The notes below the pieces were generated by a model. That model had not been told where the DNA came from. It searched no databases and saw nothing but the letters and a program-made list of their open reading frames with translations. A DNA stretch of 36,193 nt, from positions 1-36,193 of the forward strand of contig CACJGU010000013.1 in assembly GCA_902593125.1 (NCBI GenBank), written 5' to 3'. This document shows positions 1-8,698 of the stretch, piece after piece (within the stretch, counting starts at the first letter, position 1; every line of letters begins with the position of its first letter). This DNA is from an uncultured Alphaproteobacteria bacterium (GTDB lineage Bacteria; Pseudomonadota; Alphaproteobacteria; HIMB59; GCA-002718135). Made by a program: the position numbers and the translations under genes.

Positions 1-1
1 T

Positions 2-616
2 CCAAATGGTGCGGGAAAAACTACAAGTTTCTATGTAATTGTTGGGCTAGTCAAACCTGATAGAGGTTCAATATTTCTAGACAAATTAGATATTTCTGAA
101 TTACCTATTTATAAAAGAGGTAAAATTGGGATAAGTTATCTACCGCAAGAGGCTTCTATATTTAGAGGTATGAATGTTGAAGATAATTTAATGTCAATTA
201 TTGAAATAATTGAAAAAGACAAAAATAAGCATGGTATCATTTTACAAAATCTTTTAAATGAATTTGATATTAATCATGTAAGAAAATCTAAATCAATTGT
301 ATTGTCAGGAGGTGAGAGAAGGAGATTAGAAATAGCTAGGACTCTAGCATCAAATCCAAAATATCTGCTATTAGACGAACCATTGACTGGAATAGATCCT
401 GTTTCAATAGAAGAAATTAAAATTATTATCAAAAAATTAAAAGATAAAAATATTGGGGTCTTAATAACTGATCACAATGTAAGAGAGACACTAAAAATTG
501 TAGATAAAGTATACATCGTGAATGAAGGAGCAATTTTTTTTGAAGGAGATCCAAAAAATGCTGTCAAAGATGAAAAAATAAAGAAATTTTATCTTGGAAC
601 TGATTTTATACTTTAA
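2..616 (+). CDS. lptB: LptB, LPS export ABC transporter ATPase (5' end outside window)
   Basis: ATPase of the LptB2FG complex, which extracts lipopolysaccharide from the inner membrane and pushes it along the LptA bridge. The reading frame is open from base 2, so the gene begins before the window; the first ATG at 170 is internal. Visible in order are the end of Walker A (PNGAGKTT), the Q-loop (YLPQEASIFRG), the ABC signature (LSGGERRRLEIA), Walker B (YLLLDEPLTGIDP) and the H-loop (ITDHNVRET). The tail ending YLGTDFIL matches the LptB C-terminus (YLGxxFxL), which separates it from generic branched-chain amino acid ATPases. The stop shares its last base with the aroA start (TAATG). In many Alphaproteobacteria lptB is followed by rpoN, so direct linkage to aroA is unusual. 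Confidence 0.9.
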   Translation, partial: PNGAGKTTSFYVIVGLVKPDRGSIFLDKLDISELPIYKRGKIGISYLPQEASIFRGMNVEDNLMSIIEIIEKDKNKHGIILQNLLNEFDINHVRKSKSIVLSGGERRRLEIARTLASNPKYLLLDEPLTGIDPVSIEEIKIIIKKLKDKNIGVLITDHNVRETLKIVDKVYIVNEGAIFFEGDPKNAVKDEKIKKFYLGTDFIL

Positions 617-1914
617 TGATTAGTAATAAAATCGATAAAGGCTTAATAGGAAGTCCTAAAATTCCAGGTGATAAATCAATATCACACAGATCAGTTATAA
701 TCCCTTCTATAGCAAATGGCATAACAGAAGTTAAAAATATTTTAAAATCTGAAGATGTGATTCATACAATTAACGCTTTTAGAAATATGGGTGTTGAAAT
801 ATTAGAAAGTAAGGAAAATATAATTATTAATGGTAAAGGTTTAAATTCTCTTAAAGGACCTAAATCAGAAATTTATTTAGGAAACTCTGGCACAAGTGCA
901 AGATTACTTACAGGCCTATTATCATCTCAAAAATTTAATTCATTAATTACTGGTGATCAATCTTTATCTTCGAGACCAATGATGAGAATTGTAAACCCAT
1001 TATCTAAAATGGATGCAAAGATAGAAACTACTAGTGGATGTTTGCCAATAAAAATAAATGGCCAGGATCTAAAAAGTACAGATATTGAAATTAAAATTCC
1101 TTCTGCACAAATAAAATCAGGAATTATTTTAGCAGCTTTAAACACAAAGGGTAAGACAAGAATTATTGAGAATAGTGTAACTAGAGATCATACAGAAATA
1201 ATGTTAGAATCATTTGGGGCAGATATAACTACCTATTTTGAAAATAATAAAAAAATAATAGAAATAGATGGAAAAAAAGAATTTAATTCAAATAAAATTG
1301 ATGTTCCTAATGATTTATCAAGTAGTGCATTTTTCATTGTAGCTTCTTTAATAAATCAAAATTCAAAACTAAAATTAAGTAATATAAATATTAATCCAAC
1401 AAGAAATGGTATTCTTATTGCGCTAGAAAAAATGAATGCTAACATATCGTATTCAAATAAAAGAAAAATTAATAATGAAGAAGTGTGCGATATTTATGTT
1501 GAAAGCTCTAACTTAAAAGGATGTGAATTAGATTCTAGTATTGCAAAACTTATGATTGATGAATATCCTATTTTATCCATAGCAGCTACATTTGCTAGTA
1601 GCCCAAGTGTTTTTAGAGGTTTAAAAGAATTACGAGTAAAAGAAAGTGACAGACTTGAGTTAATTAAAACTAATTTACTTAAGTGTGGCGTTAAGTGTGA
1701 AGTGAGAGATGATGATTTATTTATTTATCCTTCTAGTAAGTATAAAATAAATAATGAAAAAATTACAACTAATTATGATCATAGAATTGCAATGGCGTTT
1801 GCTGTTTTAGGTTCAAAGATTGGACCTCTCAACATTTGCGACTCTGAATCTATAAAAACTAGTTTTCCAACTTTTGTATCAGAGTTTAACAGGATTGGTG
1901 GAAAAATTTTTTGA
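616..1914 (+). CDS. aroA: 3-phosphoshikimate 1-carboxyvinyltransferase (EPSP synthase)
   Basis: Sixth step of the shikimate pathway: it joins phosphoenolpyruvate to shikimate 3-phosphate to give EPSP, the precursor of chorismate. The 432 residues match the family length. Substrate-binding motifs are GDKSISHRS near the N-terminus, GNSGTSARLLTG, PSAQIKSG, RDHTE, NPTRNG, RVKESDRLELI and YDHRIAMAFA. The combination GDKS, SAQxK, RxHxE and NxTR is what I recall as the signature of class II EPSP synthases, as opposed to the E. coli-type class I enzyme. It starts on the last base of the lptB stop and overlaps cmk by 4 bases, so it sits in a translationally coupled operon. The product feeds the tryptophan genes further down the same operon. 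Confidence 0.96.
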   Translation: MISNKIDKGLIGSPKIPGDKSISHRSVIIPSIANGITEVKNILKSEDVIHTINAFRNMGVEILESKENIIINGKGLNSLKGPKSEIYLGNSGTSARLLTGLLSSQKFNSLITGDQSLSSRPMMRIVNPLSKMDAKIETTSGCLPIKINGQDLKSTDIEIKIPSAQIKSGIILAALNTKGKTRIIENSVTRDHTEIMLESFGADITTYFENNKKIIEIDGKKEFNSNKIDVPNDLSSSAFFIVASLINQNSKLKLSNININPTRNGILIALEKMNANISYSNKRKINNEEVCDIYVESSNLKGCELDSSIAKLMIDEYPILSIAATFASSPSVFRGLKELRVKESDRLELIKTNLLKCGVKCEVRDDDLFIYPSSKYKINNEKITTNYDHRIAMAFAVLGSKIGPLNICDSESIKTSFPTFVSEFNRIGGKIF

Positions 1915-2549
1915 GAAAAAATGTATTAATTACTATTGATGGTCCGGCTGCATCAGGTAAGGGAAAGATTTCAAGCTACATTTCCAAAAAGTGGAAATTA
2001 AAACATCTGGATTCAGGTATTTTATATAGAGCATTAGCATTTAGATTACTAAAAAATGATATAAATTTAGAATCTGATAATGATATTAAAAAATCATTGA
2101 AATTTATAAATAAAATCTCATTTAGAAAGTATAAGCAATTAAGGAATGAAAATATAAGTAAAGCAGCCTCAAAAATTGCTATTTATCAAAGTGTAAGAAA
2201 TTTTATTAATAAAATCCAACAAAATCACGTAAAAGAAAATATAAAATCTAACGGATTTGTGGTTGATGGAAGAGATATAGGATCAAAAGTTTTTAAAAAT
2301 GCAGATTTAAAACTATATATAGAGGTAAATGAGCAAAATAGAGCAAAAAGAAGATATAAACAGTTGATTGATACAGGTGAAAAGTCTATATACCCAAAAA
2401 TTTTGAAGGAAATAAAATTGAGAGATTATAAAGATAGAAATAGAAAATATTCACCCTTAGTCATTCCTAATGATGCTTTTGTAATAAACAACAACGGTAG
2501 CTTTTCAGATACAATTGAACAAATTAATAAACTAATTAAAGATCTTTAA
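1911..2549 (+). CDS. cmk: Cytidylate kinase
   Basis: Phosphorylates CMP and dCMP with ATP in pyrimidine salvage and turnover. The P-loop GPAASGKGK lies near residues 11-19, and the NMP-binding and lid regions include VDGRDIGSKVF and NRAKRRYKQL, all typical of bacterial Cmk. The length of 212 residues is normal. The start is a TTG that overlaps the aroA stop (TTGA); no ATG lies near enough upstream, and a downstream start would cut the P-loop strand. The aroA-cmk-rpsA order is conserved across many Proteobacteria. Confidence 0.95.
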   Translation: MRKNVLITIDGPAASGKGKISSYISKKWKLKHLDSGILYRALAFRLLKNDINLESDNDIKKSLKFINKISFRKYKQLRNENISKAASKIAIYQSVRNFINKIQQNHVKENIKSNGFVVDGRDIGSKVFKNADLKLYIEVNEQNRAKRRYKQLIDTGEKSIYPKILKEIKLRDYKDRNRKYSPLVIPNDAFVINNNGSFSDTIEQINKLIKDL

Positions 2550-2550
2550 A

Positions 2551-4251
2551 ATGGTAAGTGAAAATAATTCAAAAATATCTAATTCAGAATATGACAAACT
2601 CATTGCTAATACTTTTAAAAATACAAGTATAAAAGAAAAAAGTATTACTCTTGGGAAAGTTATAGCAGTAGAAAATGAAATTGTGACAATTGATGTAGGC
2701 TTAAAAAGCGAAGGTAGAGTTCCTTTAAATGAATTTGCAAGACCTGGTCAAGAATTAGACATTAATGTAGGAGATGAAACAGAAGTTTACATAGAAAATG
2801 TTGATAATGTAAATGGTGAAACTATTCTTTCAAGAGAAAAGGCTGTAAAACAGAAGGCATGGCATACACTGCAAGAATCATTTACTAATAATCAAGTTGT
2901 AACAGGAGTACCGTTTAATAGAGTTAAGGGTGGAATGAGTGTAGATCTAGATGGAGTTGTTGCTTTTTTACCCGGTAGTCAAATAGATACAAGACAAATT
3001 ATTAAAGATACAAAAGAATTACTAAACAAACCTATTGAACTATTAATTCTTAAAATGGATAAATACAGAGGTAATATAGTTGTATCTAGAAAAGCAATTA
3101 CAGAAAATGAGCTCAAAGAACAAAGAAAGGAACTATTAAGTTCTATCAAAGAAGGTTCAATTGTTGAAGGGAAAGTAAAAAATTTAACAGATTATGGTGC
3201 CTTCATTGACTTAGGAGGTCTCGATGGATTAGTTCATGTCACTGATATTTCATGGACAAAAATTAACAATCCAGGAGACATACTCGAATTAAACCAAAAA
3301 ATTAATGTAAAGGTATTAAAATTTGATGAAGAATTATCAAGATTAAGCTTAGGGATAAAACAGTTAACTGATAATCCGTGGGATAGTTTAAATGATAACA
3401 TAAAAATTGACGATAAAGTTATGTCAAAAGTGATTAATATTAATGATACTAGCGTTAATGTTATTATTAATGATAAATATGATGGAATAATTTCATTAAA
3501 CGAGTTGACTTGGTTAAAAAAACCCCCTCACCCTAATAAAATTGTAAATCAAAATGATGAAATAGAAGTTAAGGTTTTGGAAATAGATCAAGAAAAGAAA
3601 AAGATAATCTGTAGCTTGAAACAGATAAAAGAAAATCCATGGAACAAACTGCAAGAGACTTATAAAATTAATGACTCATTTGAAACAGAAATAGTAAATA
3701 TAGTCGATTTTGGTGTATTTGTTAAAGTACAAGATGAAATAGATGGCATGGTTCACGTATCAGATTTGAGCTGGGATGAAAAAGAATGCGAAGATATGCT
3801 TAAAAATTTTAAGAAAGGTGATAATTTAAAAGTTAAAATTCTAGATATTAATGTTGAAAAAGAAAGAATTAGTCTAGGAATTAAACATCTAAACAATGAT
3901 CCCGTTCAAGATTACTTAGACAAGCAGCCAATTAAATCTAAAGTAACTGGAAGAATTACTGAAATAAATGAAAAATATCTTAAAGTGGAGTTAGATAAAG
4001 AAAATAATATTTTTGGTTATGTGAAAAGACAAAACTTATCTAAAGATAAAAATGAACAACGAACTGATAGATTTGCTTTAGAAGAAAATATTGATAGTAC
4101 GATAATGTCCTTAGATTCTAAAACTAGAAGCATAAATTTATCAATTAAAGAACTTGAAATCCAAGATGAAAAAGAAGCTTTAGATAAATATGGCTCAAGT
4201 GACTCAGGAGCATCTCTTGGAGATATTTTAGGTTCTGTTTTAAAAAAATAG
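2551..4251 (+). CDS. rpsA: 30S ribosomal protein S1
   Basis: RNA-binding ribosomal protein that helps recruit mRNA to the 30S subunit; this matters where Shine-Dalgarno sequences are weak, as they are for most genes here. Six S1 (OB-fold) repeats can be traced, at roughly residues 32-102, 115-185, 200-270, 285-357, 372-444 and 457-535. The third to fifth carry clear signatures such as TDYGAFIDLGGLDGLVHVTD and VDFGVFVKVQDEIDGMVHVS. The protein ends with the short tail ASLGDILG, common in alphaproteobacterial S1. The 566 residues match the usual length. It begins one base after the cmk stop. Confidence 0.97.
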   Translation: MVSENNSKISNSEYDKLIANTFKNTSIKEKSITLGKVIAVENEIVTIDVGLKSEGRVPLNEFARPGQELDINVGDETEVYIENVDNVNGETILSREKAVKQKAWHTLQESFTNNQVVTGVPFNRVKGGMSVDLDGVVAFLPGSQIDTRQIIKDTKELLNKPIELLILKMDKYRGNIVVSRKAITENELKEQRKELLSSIKEGSIVEGKVKNLTDYGAFIDLGGLDGLVHVTDISWTKINNPGDILELNQKINVKVLKFDEELSRLSLGIKQLTDNPWDSLNDNIKIDDKVMSKVININDTSVNVIINDKYDGIISLNELTWLKKPPHPNKIVNQNDEIEVKVLEIDQEKKKIICSLKQIKENPWNKLQETYKINDSFETEIVNIVDFGVFVKVQDEIDGMVHVSDLSWDEKECEDMLKNFKKGDNLKVKILDINVEKERISLGIKHLNNDPVQDYLDKQPIKSKVTGRITEINEKYLKVELDKENNIFGYVKRQNLSKDKNEQRTDRFALEENIDSTIMSLDSKTRSINLSIKELEIQDEKEALDKYGSSDSGASLGDILGSVLKK

Positions 4252-4256
4252 AACCA

Positions 4257-4556
4257 ATGATTAAATCCGAAATTCTGGATAAGCTAAGTAAAAAACATTT
4301 AAATCTTGATCCTTCAGATATTGAAAACCTTTTTGATTTATTTATAAAAAAAATTGTAAAATCTTTAAAAGATGGAAGTAATATAGAGATAAGAGGTTTT
4401 GGAACAATTAGTAGAAAGCTTAATAAAGAAAAATATGTTAGAAATCCTAAAACAAATGAAAAATTATTTAAAAAAGAATCCTACAAGCTTCACTTCAAAA
4501 TAAGTAAGAATCTTCACAAGAGACTTAATTCTGAAAAAAAAGATGAAGACCAATAA
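4257..4556 (+). CDS. ihfB: Integration host factor beta-like DNA-binding protein (HU/IHF family)
   Basis: Small histone-like protein that bends DNA. The 99 residues show the HU/IHF fold: an N-terminal helical dimer region (SEILDKLSKKH), the beta segment IEIRGFGTISRK and the DNA-contacting arm around RNPKTNEKLF. In many Alphaproteobacteria ihfB (himD) follows rpsA, which favours IHF beta over HU. The arm lacks the glycine usual in the NPKTGE motif (asparagine here). The 3' end overlaps the pyrF start by 14 bases. HU assignment remains the alternative, because no ihfA partner is visible in the window. Confidence 0.82.
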   Translation: MIKSEILDKLSKKHLNLDPSDIENLFDLFIKKIVKSLKDGSNIEIRGFGTISRKLNKEKYVRNPKTNEKLFKKESYKLHFKISKNLHKRLNSEKKDEDQ

Positions 4557-5229
4557 AGTTATTGTAGCTTTAGACAGTAACAATATTAGAAAAACAATCA
4601 GTCTAGTTTCAATTCTAAAGAATGAAGTTTTTGCATTTAAAATAGGTTATGAGTTTTTTTATAATTACGGTGTTGAAGGGTATAAAGAAATTTATAAAAT
4701 TTCACCAAAAATTTTTTTAGATCTTAAACTACATGATATTCCGAATACTGTTCAAAATGGAATGATTGCTATTAATAAAATGAAGCCATTATTAACTACT
4801 ATTCACATATCTGGAGGTGAATATATGATGAGTGCAAGTTTTATTAAAAGAAAATTTACAAAAATCTTAGGGGTTACTGTATTGACAAGCATCGATAATA
4901 ATCAAATACGTAAATTATATAATGAAAAAAATGTAGAAAATGTTGTTAAAAAATTTGCAAAATTAGCAAAGAAAAATAAACTTGATGGTATAGTTTGCAG
5001 CCCTAAAGAAATCAAAATTGTTAGAAAAATTGTAGGCAAAAATTTTTTAATTGTAACACCTGGTATTAGATTGAACAACTTTGAAATTAAGGGGGATGAT
5101 CAAAAAAGAGTTACATCACCGAAAGAAGCTTTAGAATTAGGTGCTGATTTAATAGTAATTGGAAGACCAATAACAGAAGCAAAAAAACCTTTAGATGAAA
5201 TAAGAAAGATTAATATCCTTTTAGGTTAA
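4543..5229 (+). CDS. pyrF: Orotidine 5'-phosphate decarboxylase
   Basis: Last step of de novo UMP synthesis. The catalytic loop DLKLHDIPNT provides the family's D-x-K-x-x-D charge network, preceded by a first strand with VIVALD. The phosphate-binding end of the TIM barrel is seen in VTPGIR and IVIGRPIT. The 228 residues are typical of the bacterial short type. The ATG lies inside the end of ihfB, giving a 14-base overlap, and the next gene trpF follows after 2 bases, so all are likely on one transcript. Confidence 0.95.
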   Translation: MKTNKVIVALDSNNIRKTISLVSILKNEVFAFKIGYEFFYNYGVEGYKEIYKISPKIFLDLKLHDIPNTVQNGMIAINKMKPLLTTIHISGGEYMMSASFIKRKFTKILGVTVLTSIDNNQIRKLYNEKNVENVVKKFAKLAKKNKLDGIVCSPKEIKIVRKIVGKNFLIVTPGIRLNNFEIKGDDQKRVTSPKEALELGADLIVIGRPITEAKKPLDEIRKINILLG

Positions 5230-5231
5230 AA

Positions 5232-5861
5232 ATGAAAATTAAGATCTGTGGTATTAAAACTAAAGAAAACTTGTTTTGCTGTGAGAATAATAACGTTGAT
5301 TTTTTTGGAATGATTTTTTATAAAAGAAGCCCAAGAAATATAAGTATTGATCAAGCTTTAAAACTGCAAAATACTTCAAAAAATATGTGTATTAAAGGTG
5401 TGGGTGTTTTTGTAAATGAAAACTTAGAAAATTTAAAAAAATTAATTATAAAACTAAATTTAAACTACATTCAATTACATGGTCAAGAAGACTTTGAGTA
5501 CATAGAAAAAATTAAAAACCAAAATTTAAAAATCATAAAAAAAATTTCTATTGGTTCTAAAAAAGACTTAATTGATATAGAAAAATTCAAAAATGCTGAT
5601 TATTTTTTATTTGATTATAAACCTAATATTGATGAATTACCTGGAGGTAATGCAAGAAGCTTTGATTGGAATATAATTAAAGACATAAATATTTCTAAAC
5701 CATGGTTTTTGTCAGGTGGAATAAGTATGGATAATATAGGTATAATTAAATCACAAATTAAACCTTATGCTATAGATTTATCGTCTAGTATGGAAAAAAA
5801 ACTTGGCATTAAAGATAATGCGATTATAAATAATTTTATGGAAAAATTTTATAATGTTTAA
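5232..5861 (+). CDS. trpF: Phosphoribosylanthranilate isomerase
   Basis: Third step of tryptophan synthesis from anthranilate: Amadori rearrangement of phosphoribosylanthranilate to CdRP. Motifs of the TIM-barrel family are [10 protein letters not shown] (with the catalytic cysteine), [14 protein letters not shown], the catalytic-aspartate strand [15 protein letters not shown] and LSGGIS. It is a stand-alone 209-residue enzyme, not fused to TrpC as in enterobacteria. It overlaps trpB by 8 bases. The genes trpE, trpG, trpD and trpC are not in the window, so the pathway is split, as is usual in Alphaproteobacteria. Confidence 0.95.
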   Translation: MKIKICGIKTKENLFCCENNNVDFFGMIFYKRSPRNISIDQALKLQNTSKNMCIKGVGVFVNENLENLKKLIIKLNLNYIQLHGQEDFEYIEKIKNQNLKIIKKISIGSKKDLIDIEKFKNADYFLFDYKPNIDELPGGNARSFDWNIIKDINISKPWFLSGGISMDNIGIIKSQIKPYAIDLSSSMEKKLGIKDNAIINNFMEKFYNV

Positions 5862-7062
5862 TAATTCTTACAAGCAACTTCCTGATGAAAGAGGTTATTT
5901 TGGTCAATTTGGTGGAAGATATGTCTCTGAAACTTTAATGCCTTTAATTATTGAAGTTGAAAAAGAATATGAAAAATTAAAACATGACGAAACATTTATT
6001 AAAGATTTTAATTACTATCTTGAAAAATATGTTGGCAGACCAAGTCCATTATTTTTTGCTGAAAGAATAACAGAAAATCTTAAAGGACCCCGAATCTATT
6101 TTAAAAGAGATGAACTAAACCACACGGGTGCTCATAAAATTAATAATTGTATTGGTCAGATATTGCTTGCAAAAAAGATGGGTAAAAAAAGGATTATAGC
6201 TGAAACTGGTGCCGGTCAACATGGTGTTGCAACAGCAACTGTTTGTGCTTTGTTTGGATTGCCATGTATAATTTATATGGGTGAAAAAGATATTGAGAGA
6301 CAATCACCAAACGTATTTAGAATGAAATTATTAGGTGCTGAAATTAGAAGTGTAACAACAGGATCGAAATCTCTTAAAGATGCCATGAATGATGCATTAA
6401 GAGATTGGGTAACTAATGTTAATGATACATTTTATATTATTGGCACTGCAGCAGGACCTCATCCATATCCATCAATGGTCAGAGATTTTCAATCAGTAAT
6501 AGGAAAAGAGGTAAGGGAACAATTAAATGAATTAGAAGGAAGATCTCCAGACCTCTTAATGGCTTGTATAGGAGGCGGATCTAATGCATTAGGCTTATTT
6601 CATGAATTTTTAGATGATAGTAACGTAAAAATGATAGCAGTTGAAGCAGCAGGACATGGTATTAATACAGAGAATCATGCTGCAAGTCTAACTGGAGGGA
6701 AGCCTGGTGTATTGCATGGAAATAAAACTTATCTTTTACAATCTGATACAGGTCAAATAAAGGAGGCTCATTCGATATCTGCAGGGCTTGATTATCCTGG
6801 TATTGGCCCAGAACATTCTTATCTATTTGAAAAAGGTAGAGTAAAATACGAATCTGCAACAGATAAAGAAGCTTTAGATGCATTTCAATATTGTTGTAAA
6901 CTAGAAGGAATAATTCCAGCATTAGAACCAGCACATGCTTTAGCTGTTTTAAAAAGGATTGCTAAAAATTATGATGAAAAGACAATTATTGTTATGAATA
7001 TGTGCGGAAGAGGAGATAAAGATATTTTTACAGTTGCAGATGAATTACAAATAAAATTATAA
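5854..7062 (+). CDS. trpB: Tryptophan synthase beta chain
   Basis: Condenses indole with serine using pyridoxal phosphate. The PLP lysine is K95 in [10 protein letters not shown]. The phosphate-binding loop is GGGSNALG, and [11 protein letters not shown] and GIGPEHSYL are further active-site segments. At 402 residues it is complete and of the standard TrpB1 type that works with TrpA. It overlaps trpF by 8 bases and shares one base with trpA (TAATG), as expected for subunits made in equal amounts. Confidence 0.98.
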   Translation: MFNNSYKQLPDERGYFGQFGGRYVSETLMPLIIEVEKEYEKLKHDETFIKDFNYYLEKYVGRPSPLFFAERITENLKGPRIYFKRDELNHTGAHKINNCIGQILLAKKMGKKRIIAETGAGQHGVATATVCALFGLPCIIYMGEKDIERQSPNVFRMKLLGAEIRSVTTGSKSLKDAMNDALRDWVTNVNDTFYIIGTAAGPHPYPSMVRDFQSVIGKEVREQLNELEGRSPDLLMACIGGGSNALGLFHEFLDDSNVKMIAVEAAGHGINTENHAASLTGGKPGVLHGNKTYLLQSDTGQIKEAHSISAGLDYPGIGPEHSYLFEKGRVKYESATDKEALDAFQYCCKLEGIIPALEPAHALAVLKRIAKNYDEKTIIVMNMCGRGDKDIFTVADELQIKL

Positions 7063-7856
7063 TGAAAAACTTAATTAATCAGACTTTTTTGGAAGATGGA
7101 AAAAAGCTGATTACTTTTGTAACTGGTGGAGACCCAGATTTTGAAACAAGTAAAGATATAATAAAGACAATAATAAATAATAATATAGATATTATTGAAA
7201 TTGGAATGCCCTTTTCGGATCCAATGGCTGATGGTCCAACAATTCAACTTGCTAGTAATAGAGCTATAAAAAAAGAAATAAATTTAGATAAAATATTTTC
7301 TTTGTCTAAGTTTGCAAAAAATTTAAAAAGTAATTTACCAATTATATTAATGGGTTATTACAACATGATACTTCATTATGGAGTAAAAAACTTTGTAACT
7401 AATTGTGTAAAAAATGGCGTGGATGGACTCATAGTAGTAGATCTTCAACCAGAAGAAGATGAGGAACTTATAGAAAACTTAAAAAATAGTAATATTGATT
7501 TAATAAGACTGATAACACCCACAACTAATGAAGAGCGTCTAAAGTTAATATTAAAAAATGCTAGTGGATTTTTATATTTTGTTAGTATTACTGGAATTAC
7601 AGGGCAAAAATCTGCAAATCTAATTGAACTTGAAAAATCAATTAGAAAGATAAAAAATTTCACTGACTTACCAGTAGTACCTGGCTTTGGTATTAAAAAT
7701 GCAACAGATGTCAAAAATATATGTAAAATTTCTGATGGTGCTGTTGTTGGCTCAAGTATTATTAAAATAATAGAGGATAATTTGGCTGATAAAAAAGAAA
7801 TAATAAGAAAAATAGATTTATTTACAAAAGATTTAAAAGAGGCAACAAATATATGA
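7062..7856 (+). CDS. trpA: Tryptophan synthase alpha chain
   Basis: Cleaves indole-3-glycerol phosphate to indole, which is channelled to TrpB. The catalytic glutamate E46 and aspartate D57 lie in IEIGMPFSDPMADGP, spaced as in the E. coli enzyme. The phosphate site is seen in VPGFGIKNA and GAVVGSSI. The 264 residues are normal. The stop (TGA) overlaps the accD start by 4 bases. Confidence 0.97.
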   Translation: MKNLINQTFLEDGKKLITFVTGGDPDFETSKDIIKTIINNNIDIIEIGMPFSDPMADGPTIQLASNRAIKKEINLDKIFSLSKFAKNLKSNLPIILMGYYNMILHYGVKNFVTNCVKNGVDGLIVVDLQPEEDEELIENLKNSNIDLIRLITPTTNEERLKLILKNASGFLYFVSITGITGQKSANLIELEKSIRKIKNFTDLPVVPGFGIKNATDVKNICKISDGAVVGSSIIKIIEDNLADKKEIIRKIDLFTKDLKEATNI

Positions 7857-8698
7857 ATTGGTTGACTAATTTTGTTAAACCTAAGTTATCTTCTCTTGTA
7901 AAAAGAAAAACTGTTCCTGAGAAATTGTGGAACAACTGTGTATCTTGTGGAAATATGATTCATCATAAAGATTTAAATGAAAATTTAAGAGTATGTATGA
8001 ATTGTGATTATCACTTTAGAATGTCAGCTGAAGATAGGATTAAACTTTTCTTTGAAAATGAAGAATTTGAAGAAATTGAATTGGATAAAATTTCTGATGA
8101 TCCATTAAATTTTAGTGATAAAAAAAAATATAAAGATCGATTAAAAGATTATAGAAAAAAAACTAAAAGATACGATGCTTTTATTTTAATAAAAGGCAAA
8201 ATTGTTGATCAGGAAATAATAGCTGGTTTTATGAATTTTGAATTTATGGGAGGCTCAATGGGTAGGTCCGTAGGTGGATCAATTGTAAAAGGTGCTAAAC
8301 TCGCTGTTGAGAGAAATATACCTTACGTGATTATTACATCATCAGGTGGAGCAAGAATGCAAGAGGGAATTATTAGTCTAATGCAAATGCCTAGAACAGT
8401 AGCAGCTGTAGACTTACTAAATCAAAATAATATTCCTTACATTGTAATATTAACCGAACCAACTACAGGTGGTGTCACAGCGTCTTTTGCTATGTTAGGC
8501 GATATAACGATAGCTGAGCAGGGTGCAACAATTGGATTTGCTGGTAAAAGAGTTATTCAAGACACAATTAGAGAGGAGTTGCCAATTGATTTTCAAAAAG
8601 CAGAATATTTAAAAGAACATGGAATGGTTGATATTGTATCACATAGAAAAAAACTTAAATTAACTCTTCATAAAGTTTTAAAACACATAAGAAAGTAA
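7853..8698 (+). CDS. accD: Acetyl-CoA carboxylase carboxyltransferase subunit beta
   Basis: Beta part of the carboxyltransferase that makes malonyl-CoA for fatty-acid synthesis, together with AccA, AccB and AccC encoded elsewhere. A four-cysteine zinc finger (CVSCG followed by CMNC) lies at about residues 30-52. The crotonase-fold core carries GGSMGRSVGG, SSGGARMQEG and TTGGVTASFA, which bind acetyl-CoA and form the oxyanion hole. The 281 residues are typical. It overlaps trpA by 4 bases, and folC starts on the base after its stop. The trpA-accD-folC order is widespread in Alphaproteobacteria. Confidence 0.97.
   Translation: MNWLTNFVKPKLSSLVKRKTVPEKLWNNCVSCGNMIHHKDLNENLRVCMNCDYHFRMSAEDRIKLFFENEEFEEIELDKISDDPLNFSDKKKYKDRLKDYRKKTKRYDAFILIKGKIVDQEIIAGFMNFEFMGGSMGRSVGGSIVKGAKLAVERNIPYVIITSSGGARMQEGIISLMQMPRTVAAVDLLNQNNIPYIVILTEPTTGGVTASFAMLGDITIAEQGATIGFAGKRVIQDTIREELPIDFQKAEYLKEHGMVDIVSHRKKLKLTLHKVLKHIRK

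Noticed and set aside
170-616. Start of the first gene at the ATG at 170
   Set aside because: The frame is open from base 2 and encodes the Walker A and Q-loop of LptB before that ATG, so the gene is cut by the window edge.
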